Assembly (NCBI GenBank): GCA_002721105.1
Contig: PBJL01000022.1
Location: 1-6,323, forward strand
Direction of reading: 5' to 3'
Source of the DNA: Acidiferrobacteraceae bacterium
GTDB taxonomy: Bacteria; Pseudomonadota; Gammaproteobacteria; Arenicellales; UBA868
Length of the DNA stretch: 6,323 nt
The notes below the pieces were generated by a model. It was not told the origin of the DNA. It saw nothing but the letters and a program-made list of their open reading frames with translations, and made no database searches. This document shows positions 1 to 5,835 of the stretch, piece after piece. The translations under genes were made by a program, and so were the position numbers. Position 1 is the first letter of the stretch. Each line of letters opens with the position of its first letter.

Positions 1-94
1 GCCAGTTGTTTTTTTAAATTTATAAAACCCTCGTTATTATATTTTATCTTGATAACTCTTTTATTCAAACTTTTCTGTTGTGTTAGAGCGCTGA
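1..94. other. AT-rich non-coding leader upstream of dctQ
   Basis: No open reading frame of useful length is visible on either strand. The stretch is very AT-rich, with a T7 run at 9-15 and further T-rich runs. A TGA (92-94) in the dctQ frame sits directly before its GTG start, so dctQ cannot begin further upstream. A TTGATA at 49-54 could be a -35 element, but there is no convincing -10 at the right distance, so no promoter is called. The T run near the left edge could be the tail of a terminator whose stem lies outside the window; this cannot be judged from here. Confidence 0.5.
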
Positions 95-652
95 GTGTCT
101 GATCGGTTCTCAATATGGTGGGAGTGGCTTCGAAAACTCTGCCTAGGATTCGCATTTCTGTCTGGAGTGGCGACCTTGCTGATGATGAGCGTTGCGGCTC
201 TGGACATCATCACTACCTATGCCTTTTTGAAACCAATTCCGGCGACGTTTGAATTTGTCGAAACTATGTTGGTAGTAGTGGCATTTTTTGCGATACCTCT
301 GGCTCAATCACAGCGCGCACATATTCGAGTCGAATTGATTTATAACCACATGCCCAAATTTTTGCAGGTTTCTTCCGATCTATTTGGATACATTTTAAAC
401 ATAATTTTTTATGCGCTCATTGCTTTTTACGGCTTGAGAGCTGGCATAATTAGTTTCCAACAAGCTGAGATAGCACCTGGGATTATCAATTGGCCGCTTT
501 GGCCGGCACGTTTTTTCCTTTTTTTGGGTGCGTTAATGATGACAATCCAATGCGTGGCGGACGCGATAGCACTTCTTGTAGGGCGAAGCGATCTCAGCTC
601 TCAAGGCGAAGGCGGTGGTGCCCCGCTTTGCTCAGGTGAAATTCGTGTTTGA
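95..652 (+). CDS. dctQ: TRAP transporter small membrane subunit (DctQ family)
   Basis: Small permease of a tripartite ATP-independent periplasmic (TRAP) transporter. With the large subunit and a periplasmic binding protein it takes up an organic acid or similar solute across the inner membrane, driven by an ion gradient. The 185 residues show four hydrophobic segments at about 16-38, 54-71, 96-113 and 136-157, the normal DctQ topology and length. The family pattern is clear: KPIPATFEFVE (46-56) before helix 2, then an A-Q-S-Q-R-A-H-I-R-V-E-L stretch (70-81) matching the usual AQR-x-x-HIRVDL. The start is the GTG at 95, because a TGA immediately precedes it and no alternative lies near; only a weak purine stretch (AGAG, 85-88) is upstream. 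The 3' end overlaps dctM, indicating translational coupling. The substrate cannot be told because no dctP is in view. The family call is firm; the exact start is less so. Confidence 0.93.
   Translation: MSDRFSIWWEWLRKLCLGFAFLSGVATLLMMSVAALDIITTYAFLKPIPATFEFVETMLVVVAFFAIPLAQSQRAHIRVELIYNHMPKFLQVSSDLFGYILNIIFYALIAFYGLRAGIISFQQAEIAPGIINWPLWPARFFLFLGALMMTIQCVADAIALLVGRSDLSSQGEGGGAPLCSGEIRV
634..638 (+). promoter_or_regulatory. Shine-Dalgarno-like AGGTG favouring the 645 start of dctM
   Basis: AGGTG at 634-638 lies six bases before the GTG at 645. This site decides between four possible GTG starts of dctM (615, 618, 636, 645). Starting at 645 gives an N-terminus MFDPLIIG, the typical beginning of the large TRAP subunit, whereas the earlier starts add a 7-10 residue tail containing PRFAQ that the family usually lacks. 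It is the only good Shine-Dalgarno match seen before a gene in this window. Confidence 0.55.
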
Positions 653-1958
653 TCCACTTATTATTGGTTACAGTGGAGTTGGCCTGCTGTTTCTATTTCT
701 TGCTCTTGGCATTCCCGTGGCAGTGGCCATGGGGGTCGTAGGTATCGTTGGGATGTATTTTGGGGTAAGCGAATTTTTTCTCATCGGGCAATTACGTTCC
801 TTACCTTTTGCGACCGTTAGTTCCTATGGTCTTGCCGTCCTACCTTTATTTGTTCTTTTAGGAGTTATCGCAGAGGCTTCGGGTATCACTACAGATGTTT
901 TCAAAGCAGCCGACATATGGCTGCGACGGCTCCGAGGTGGACTCTATCAAGCCACTATTGTGGGATCTGCAGTATTCTCGGCAATTTCCGGTTCGACTTT
1001 GGTGAATGCATTAGTGTTTACCCGCATCGCCTTTCCAAAAATGATGGATCTCGGGTACTCCAAAAGTCTTTCGTTAGGCGCAATTGCCGGTGCCGGGAGC
1101 TTCGCCGCAATGATTCCGCCCTCTATAACAATGGTTATTTATGCAATTATGACCGAGCAGTCAGTCGGCCAGCTACTAATGGCCGGCTTGATCCCCGGCG
1201 TAATAACAGCGGCTGTCTATCTCACCGGAATCAATCTTCTGGTCCGCATTAACCCAAAACTAGCACCAACAAAAGCTAAACCGACAGTCTGGAAAGAAAA
1301 AAGACGTGCGCTCGGAAAAATATGGCCAATTATTTTGTTAATCTTTTTAGTGCTTGGTGGTATTTACTTTAGAATATTCCCGCCATCAGCAGCGGGTGCT
1401 GCTGGCGCATTCGGTGCTCTCTTGTTTGGTGCATACCGAATGAAAGGCTTGCGCAGATGGTTGCCGGCAGCCCTGCAGGACGCTGCATTTATCTCCAGTA
1501 TCATGTTCATGATTCTCGTAGGTGGACTTCTTCTTTCACGTATGCTGGTTGCGACTGGGGTTATTGATCATATGGTAGACGCAATAACCAGTGTTGCTGA
1601 CACGCCGCTTAAGTTTATGATTCTCGCGTCGATTCTCTATCTTATTCTTGGTTGCTTCTTAGATACCACTTCAATGATGGTGGTCACTCTTCCGTTTTTA
1701 TTTCCGACAGTAGTAGCGCTAGATATCAATCCTATCTGGTTTGGCATCGTTCTGGTGAAGCTTATCGAAATCTCTGTGATCACTCCCCCGGTAGGATTCA
1801 ATATTTTTGCGGTCATGAGCGCAGTGAAGGGACAAGCAACTTTTGGGGATGTCTACAAAGGTGTTTTGCCTTTTATAGTTCTCGATCTAATAGTTCTCGC
1901 CCTTCTAATCATGTTTCCTCAGCTAGCGACATGGTTGCCTGAAACTATGATTCGATAG
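645..1958 (+). CDS. dctM: TRAP transporter large membrane subunit (DctM family)
   Basis: Large, transport-conducting subunit of the TRAP transporter; it forms the solute and ion path with DctQ in the inner membrane. From the chosen GTG it is 437 residues, the usual DctM length, and almost wholly hydrophobic with a dozen or so membrane segments. Two family repeats are evident: G-S-F-A-A-M-I-P-P-S-I (151-161) followed by VIYAIMTEQSVGQLLMAGLIPG (164-185) in the first half, and LGCFLDTTSMMVVTLPFLFP (335-354), NPIWFGIVLVK (362-372), then I-T-P-P-V-G-F-N-I-F (379-388) in the second. The paired PPS and PPVG motifs are the expected DctM hallmarks. The reading frame is open upstream to a GTG at 615 (447 residues), but 645 is preferred for its ribosome site and N-terminus. 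It overlaps dctQ by 8 bases. No substrate can be assigned. No terminator is evident downstream. Confidence 0.95.
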   Translation: MFDPLIIGYSGVGLLFLFLALGIPVAVAMGVVGIVGMYFGVSEFFLIGQLRSLPFATVSSYGLAVLPLFVLLGVIAEASGITTDVFKAADIWLRRLRGGLYQATIVGSAVFSAISGSTLVNALVFTRIAFPKMMDLGYSKSLSLGAIAGAGSFAAMIPPSITMVIYAIMTEQSVGQLLMAGLIPGVITAAVYLTGINLLVRINPKLAPTKAKPTVWKEKRRALGKIWPIILLIFLVLGGIYFRIFPPSAAGAAGAFGALLFGAYRMKGLRRWLPAALQDAAFISSIMFMILVGGLLLSRMLVATGVIDHMVDAITSVADTPLKFMILASILYLILGCFLDTTSMMVVTLPFLFPTVVALDINPIWFGIVLVKLIEISVITPPVGFNIFAVMSAVKGQATFGDVYKGVLPFIVLDLIVLALLIMFPQLATWLPETMIR

Positions 1959-2143
1959 CAATTAAGACCACTGGTTCCGGCTCTTTCATTAGTGAAGTTG
2001 TAACTTATAGAGTAAAGGCAAAACCCCGATTAAATCCCAGTTTTTTTTAGAACCGGGGGCGAAGTATGTAATATCCAACGAAATATAAACCCAAACATCG
2101 ACAAAAAAATGAATAATTTCTTAAAAAAAAGTATTATTGTGAT
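1959..2143. other. Non-coding gap between dctM and the small membrane gene
   Basis: This 185-base stretch has no supported gene. The one structural element seen is a weak inverted repeat: CCCCG at 2024-2028 can pair with CGGGG at 2054-2058 around a 25-base loop that contains a T8 run (2041-2048). The stem is short, the loop is long and no T run follows the right arm, so it is not a canonical intrinsic terminator. The last 60 bases are A-rich, with an A8 run at 2123-2130. A TATTAT at 2132-2137 resembles a -10 element but lies too close to the next start codon and has no partner -35. No tRNA fold was recognised. Confidence 0.4.
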
Positions 2144-2350
2144 ATGAAACGTGGCAAAAAGATAATTTATCGTTTTGGTGTCATTGCAATTTGGGTAAGC
2201 GCCTTATTTATGGCGGTTGCTGTATTTATTGGTAGAAACGGAGAAAATGATGTAATCACATTTGGTTTTCTGGTGCTTATCGGTGTAATTGGTCTCGGCG
2301 TCCAGTTTCTTTGGCGTTGGGTTCTAACGCAAAATAACCATACTAGTTAA
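2144..2350 (+). CDS. Small two-helix membrane protein, function unknown
   Basis: I do not recognise this 68-residue protein. It has a strongly basic N-terminus (K2, R3, K5, K6, R10), a hydrophobic helix at about 12-30, a short polar, mostly acidic turn (RNGEND, 31-36), a second hydrophobic helix at about 39-57, and a short polar tail. By the positive-inside rule both ends would face the cytoplasm with the turn outside. This ordered design argues for a real protein rather than a chance frame. Against it, no Shine-Dalgarno sequence precedes the ATG and no recognisable family motif is present. It lies 185 bases after dctM, so it is unlikely to be a TRAP component, and it converges on the methyltransferase gene with only 23 bases between the stop codons. 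It could be a spurious frame in a longer intergenic region. Confidence 0.5.
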   Translation: MKRGKKIIYRFGVIAIWVSALFMAVAVFIGRNGENDVITFGFLVLIGVIGLGVQFLWRWVLTQNNHTS

Positions 2351-2373
2351 TAGATCATAGATTACCCCCCTAA

Positions 2374-3273
2374 CTAAGAAGTTCGGATTTTTTGTATTAA
2401 AACATCAATGTGATTTGGCCCAATACCACAGCAACCGCCAATTGCCCGAACGCCACGCCGATGCCACCCTTTAGCGATTTCAGCATAGTTATTTGGGCTA
2501 ATTACGTTATCGAATATCCACTTACCGTCGATATAATCGCCAGAATGCGCGTAGACTCCGATCGGGCCATCCCAATTTGCCTGAACAACATCAAGACATT
2601 CATCGATTAATGATACATCAGTGTGCATTATACTTAGTAAATCTACTTTCTTGCCGTGCAAAACATTGATTGCATCTTCTAAAGCTTCGTTACTATCGTA
2701 GAGACGTGGTGATCGATCTTTTCCAGTCTTACAGCTTAAACCTACCCATACTGGCAAATCAACCTGTTCAACACCTTCTAGTACAGCTAGCATTCGTTCC
2801 ATCTTAGACATCATCTCAAGCATGATTAATTCAGCCCCACTTTCTCGCAAAATTTGTGCTTGTTGTGTTGCGTTTTGGCACAGGTGTTTTAAGGTTGGAT
2901 ATCGTCCTGACCAAGACCAATGACTAATGCCACCAGCCACTACCACATTTTCAGCGGCTAAATTAGCACGGGCGGTACACGCTAACTCTATGCTACGCTG
3001 ATTCAAAGATTCGAATTGTTGTTCCAGACCTGCGTCGACCAATGCGCTCTTCAAAGTAGCAAAAGTATTAGAAATCACAATGTCTACACCAGATCTAATG
3101 TAATCCTCGTGGACTTCTAGGAGAATATCGGGGTGACTTAAAGCGCCGCCTCCATTCCACGCATTGTCTAGTTGTGGAACACCTCGACGTTCAATTTCAG
3201 TTCCTGTTGCTCCGTCTATAAATATTGTTTCTCCATTCAAAATTCGAGACCATATTTTTGAATATCGGTTCAC
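2374..3273 (-). CDS. Homocysteine S-methyltransferase-family protein, variant metal site
   Basis: Member of the Pfam S-methyl_trans family (MmuM, BHMT, N-terminal MetH), which moves a methyl group to homocysteine to make methionine using a zinc-activated thiolate; expected cytoplasmic. The 299 residues match a stand-alone MmuM-type enzyme in length. Visible family features are the N-terminal IDGATGTEIERRG (19-31), VHEDYIRSGVDIVISNTF (54-71), a Y-A-H-S-G variant (241-245) of the usual YPNSG, and the C-terminal GGCCG (279-283), which supplies two zinc cysteines (C281, C282). At the place where MmuM has its first zinc Cys (GINC) this protein reads S-I-M-H-T (214-218), so His217 replaces the Cys. 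C181 (GLSC) lies in an earlier strand and is not the equivalent position by my alignment. The GTG start is forced by an in-frame stop 15 bases upstream; no clear ribosome site is seen. It lies 59 bases after pgsA on the same strand, possibly the end of that operon. The methyl donor is unknown: S-methylmethionine, a betaine or a sulfonium compound are all possible. Confidence 0.85.
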   Translation of the reverse strand: MNRYSKIWSRILNGETIFIDGATGTEIERRGVPQLDNAWNGGGALSHPDILLEVHEDYIRSGVDIVISNTFATLKSALVDAGLEQQFESLNQRSIELACTARANLAAENVVVAGGISHWSWSGRYPTLKHLCQNATQQAQILRESGAELIMLEMMSKMERMLAVLEGVEQVDLPVWVGLSCKTGKDRSPRLYDSNEALEDAINVLHGKKVDLLSIMHTDVSLIDECLDVVQANWDGPIGVYAHSGDYIDGKWIFDNVISPNNYAEIAKGWHRRGVRAIGGCCGIGPNHIDVLIQKIRTS

Positions 3274-3332
3274 TTTAGAATCTTGCTACCACTTCATAAG
3301 CCTACGTTTTTAAAGATTGATCGAAATAAATA

Positions 3333-3917
3333 TTATTTTTGTGGATTTGAAGTTTTGAAATTAGACCATGCTGTATTAAGATAAACTAGCATAGAATAAA
3401 ATGTCAGTATGCCTGCTATATATAAAAGTACTTCACCTACTTTTAATGTTGGAAACCAGCCAATATCTTTTGCATAAAGCAATAGAGTTATAGCTAACAT
3501 TTGAGAAGTTGTTTTTAATTTACCAATTGTACCTACTGCAACTTTTGATCGTTGACCTATTTCAGCCATCCATTCTCTTAAGGCTGACACAGTGATTTCA
3601 CGACTAATTATAAGTGTCACAACAACGATGAATGCTTGCGAATTGATAGAAGCGTCTAAAACGAACGAATCACTGACTAGTAATATGAGCACTACAGTCA
3701 CCATAATTTTATCTGCAACCGGATCGAGAAACGTTCCTAGCTTTGAAGTTTGTTTTAATCGTCGAGCAAGATATCCGTCTAAGTAGTCGGTGAAGCTAGT
3801 AACTATGAATATCAATGCTAACCATAATCCGTCTACCCTAATGATGTATAACCCAATAATTACTGGCACAATAAGAATTCGTGAAAATGTCAATATATTA
3901 GGGATATTTCGAATCAT
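3333..3917 (-). CDS. pgsA: CDP-diacylglycerol--glycerol-3-phosphate 3-phosphatidyltransferase (phosphatidylglycerophosphate synthase)
   Basis: Inner-membrane enzyme that joins CDP-diacylglycerol and glycerol-3-phosphate to form phosphatidylglycerophosphate and CMP, the committed step to phosphatidylglycerol and cardiolipin. The CDP-alcohol phosphatidyltransferase signature D-x2-D-G-x2-A-R-x8-G-x3-D-x3-D is complete: D44, D47, G48, A51, R52, G61, D65 and D69. PgsA-specific features distinguish it from other members of the superfamily: the opening NIPNILTFSRI (4-14), SREITVSALREW (105-116) and GKLKT (132-136). Hydrophobic segments lie at about 8-26, 31-43, 71-87, 95-113, 138-148 and 158-178. 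At 194 residues it is close to the usual 180-200. The ATG start is 6 bases after the uvrC stop codon, so the two genes form one transcription unit, an arrangement common in proteobacteria. No Shine-Dalgarno sequence is visible within the uvrC end. The gene is clearly AT-rich, like uvrC. Confidence 0.96.
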   Translation of the reverse strand: MIRNIPNILTFSRILIVPVIIGLYIIRVDGLWLALIFIVTSFTDYLDGYLARRLKQTSKLGTFLDPVADKIMVTVVLILLVSDSFVLDASINSQAFIVVVTLIISREITVSALREWMAEIGQRSKVAVGTIGKLKTTSQMLAITLLLYAKDIGWFPTLKVGEVLLYIAGILTFYSMLVYLNTAWSNFKTSNPQK

Positions 3918-3923
3918 TGATTG

Positions 3924-5762
3924 TTATTTATGAAGAGTTTGATAAATAGTGTGAGCTAATTTAGCGCTAATCCCCTTTGCTTGAGAAAGTTCGTCAGCGC
4001 TAGCATTCTGCACAGACGATAGACCGCCAAAATGGATCAGCAGAGATCGCCGTCTTTTTGGTCCTACCCCTTCAATGTCTTCTAAAATTGAATGTTTATT
4101 AGTTAACGACCGTTTTCGCCTATGCCCAGTCAAAGCAAATCTATGCGCTTCATTTCTTATTTCTTGTACAAAATTCATTGTGCTTCTATCTAATATTTTC
4201 AGTTTTGGTTTTCTATTTACGAGAATGTAGATTTTATCAAATTTAGGATTTCGGCTATGGCCTTTCGCTATCCCTGCTATTGATATTTTTGCTAAGTTTA
4301 ATTCGTCAAGAATTTTGTACGCAATATTCAATTGCCCCTTGCCACCGTCTACTAAAATAAGACCTGGTAATGTATTTATTTTTTCATCGAGATACCCTGT
4401 TTCTAGTCGCCGAGTCAGCATCTCCTTAAGTGCCCCATAATCATCACCACTTTTTGCAGTTTTTATATTAAAGCGTCGATATTGAGACGTGTCTGGTCCC
4501 ATTTTGGTAAACACTACTTTCGATCCGACGATAGCCTTACCGTTGATATGACTTACATCATAACATTCAATACTTTCCACTGACCCTCTAATTTCAAGTG
4601 TTTTGTATAAAGCATTAAACTTATTGCTATAATTTTCTCGACTTTCCCTGTAACGTTCCAAGTAATCCATCGCTTGATTATGTGCATTCGCTAAAACTTT
4701 AGCCCGTTTACCTCGAACGTTGGTTTTAATTTTTGTTTTATGTTCAGATATTTTAGTCAGATATTCCGGTATTTCTCGATTAATCTCTCCAACAGAGGGA
4801 ACAATAATTTCGTGAGGTACCGTATTTCTACTATAAAATTGAGGAATAAAAGCTTCCAAAATCATTCTAGAATCCTCTCCCAAGGTTGGTCGAAATGTAT
4901 AGCATCGGTGGCCATTAATATCGCCAAATCGAATGAATAAAATACAAATTACCACTACTCCATCCATCTCGTCCAAACCAAAAACATCAATATCTTTATT
5001 TTGTGGAAAAAGATTTCCATGCCGCGATTGAAGCTCTCTAAGTGCTGAAATACGATTCCGGTAATTAGTTGCTGTTTCATAATCTAATGAATTAGATGCT
5101 TTCCTCATACGTTGTTCGAATATTTCAGATAAGAGATTGCTTTGTCCTTTTAATAGCATTATGACTTCGTTTACATCTTGGCGATAATCACTTTTTGTTA
5201 TGAAGTTGACACAGGGAGCTGAGCATCTTTTAATTTGATACTGGAGGCAAGGACGGCTCCGATTTGAAAAGTAACTATTACTGCATTGGCGGACTGGAAT
5301 TAGTTTTTGAATTTGTGACAAAATTTCCCTGGCTGCTCCTACGCTTGAATAGGGCCCAAAATATTGACCATTCTTTCTAATCCGGCCACGGTAAAAAGTG
5401 ATTGATGGATAGGGCTGATCTGTTGAGACATTTATATAGGGATAGCTTTTATCATCTCTAAACACAATGTTGTATCGAGGTCGTTTCTCTTTAATTAATC
5501 GATGCTCTACTATCAATGCCTCATGATCGGTGCGAGTATTTATGATATCAATCTTATTTATCTTTTCTACTAGCAGTCTAGTTTTTCCTGGCAAATTACG
5601 AGTACTGAAGTATGTCCTTAAACGGTTTCTTAGGTTTTTTGCTTTGCCCACATACAAACAATTCTCATCTGTATCCGACATGATATAGACTCCTGAATTA
5701 CGACTAACATTTTGAAGAAACGTTTGACTGTCAAAAGTAATTTCCGGTTTTTTTTTGGGCAT
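3924..5762 (-). CDS. uvrC: Excinuclease ABC subunit C
   Basis: Nuclease of UvrABC nucleotide excision repair; it cuts the damaged strand on both sides of a lesion held by UvrB. All domains are present in its 612 residues. The GIY-YIG nuclease (about 20-100) has G-V-Y (24-26), Y-V-G (37-39), R47 in the NLRNR stretch and E86, and makes the 3' incision. Four cysteines C160, C172, C180 and C184 keep the 12-8-4 spacing reported to ligate an iron-sulfur cluster in E. coli UvrC. A UVR motif for UvrB contact lies at about 212-246. The RNase H-like nuclease for the 5' incision has D402 (YDVSH), D440/D441 (GDDYG), D472 (LVDGGKGQL) and H540 (EAHRF). Tandem helix-hairpin-helix motifs (about 558-608, with IEGVGPKRR) bind DNA. 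The ATG start follows an AT-rich stretch without a close Shine-Dalgarno. It is the first gene of a leftward unit with pgsA and is divergent from efp. It looks intact and functional. Confidence 0.98.
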   Translation of the reverse strand: MPKKKPEITFDSQTFLQNVSRNSGVYIMSDTDENCLYVGKAKNLRNRLRTYFSTRNLPGKTRLLVEKINKIDIINTRTDHEALIVEHRLIKEKRPRYNIVFRDDKSYPYINVSTDQPYPSITFYRGRIRKNGQYFGPYSSVGAAREILSQIQKLIPVRQCSNSYFSNRSRPCLQYQIKRCSAPCVNFITKSDYRQDVNEVIMLLKGQSNLLSEIFEQRMRKASNSLDYETATNYRNRISALRELQSRHGNLFPQNKDIDVFGLDEMDGVVVICILFIRFGDINGHRCYTFRPTLGEDSRMILEAFIPQFYSRNTVPHEIIVPSVGEINREIPEYLTKISEHKTKIKTNVRGKRAKVLANAHNQAMDYLERYRESRENYSNKFNALYKTLEIRGSVESIECYDVSHINGKAIVGSKVVFTKMGPDTSQYRRFNIKTAKSGDDYGALKEMLTRRLETGYLDEKINTLPGLILVDGGKGQLNIAYKILDELNLAKISIAGIAKGHSRNPKFDKIYILVNRKPKLKILDRSTMNFVQEIRNEAHRFALTGHRRKRSLTNKHSILEDIEGVGPKRRRSLLIHFGGLSSVQNASADELSQAKGISAKLAHTIYQTLHK

Positions 5763-5767
5763 TATTT

Positions 5768-5795
5768 AGGATATCTCTTGCTGTTAGGTTAACAA
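5768..5795 (-). promoter_or_regulatory. Candidate uvrC-pgsA promoter
   Basis: On the minus strand TTGTTA (5790-5795) and TATCCT (5768-5773) are separated by 16 bases, each matching four of six bases of the sigma-70 consensus. Transcription would begin around 5761-5762, that is at the uvrC ATG itself, which would give a leaderless or nearly leaderless mRNA. This agrees with the absence of a close Shine-Dalgarno sequence. The matches are weak and other spacings cannot be excluded. Confidence 0.25.
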
Positions 5796-5806
5796 CCTAC
5801 TACACT
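5778..5806 (+). promoter_or_regulatory. Candidate efp promoter
   Basis: TTGCTG (5778-5783) and TACACT (5801-5806) are separated by exactly 17 bases, each matching four of six consensus bases of a housekeeping sigma-70 promoter. Transcription would start near 5813, leaving a leader of about 23 bases before the efp ATG. The spacer contains the inverted repeat at 5785-5799. The call rests on hexamer matches and spacing alone. Confidence 0.35.
5785..5799. repeat. Inverted repeat in the uvrC/efp divergent region
   Basis: TAGGTT (5785-5790) and AACCTA (5794-5799) are perfect reverse complements separated by AAC. The repeat lies in the 73-base region between two divergent genes, inside the spacer of the candidate efp promoter and overlapping the candidate uvrC -35. 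That position would suit an operator controlling both directions. Six-base arms in AT-rich DNA can also arise by chance, and no regulator family is recognised from it. Confidence 0.4.
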
Positions 5807-5835
5807 CATTTTCCCAGACATTCTATTTCAATGGC

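Noticed and set aside
917..1252. Plus-strand frame of 111 codons inside dctM
   Set aside because: Overlaps the clearly coding dctM in another frame; its product has no family resemblance and an unordered, charged composition.
1652..1942. Plus-strand frame of 96 codons inside dctM
   Set aside because: A shadow of dctM in another frame, Ser- and Arg-rich, without recognisable features.
2024..2058. CCCCG...CGGGG inverted repeat as a terminator for dctM
   Set aside because: Five-base stem, 25-base loop and no T run after the right arm; the T8 run lies inside the loop. It does not fit an intrinsic terminator.
2174..2350. TRAP-associated third subunit encoded by the small membrane gene
   Set aside because: TRAP systems use a 4-helix DctQ and a large DctM, both already present; the 185-base gap and two-helix design give no reason to link it to the transporter.
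2410..2610. Plus-strand frame antisense to the methyltransferase gene
   Set aside because: It lies opposite the conserved C-terminal part of the enzyme, including GGCCG, and has no ribosome site or family match.
3592..3786. Plus-strand frame antisense to pgsA
   Set aside because: It lies opposite the PgsA catalytic motif, whose conservation explains the open frame.
4740..4940. Plus-strand frame antisense to uvrC
   Set aside because: A chance frame opposite a real gene, with no recognisable protein features.
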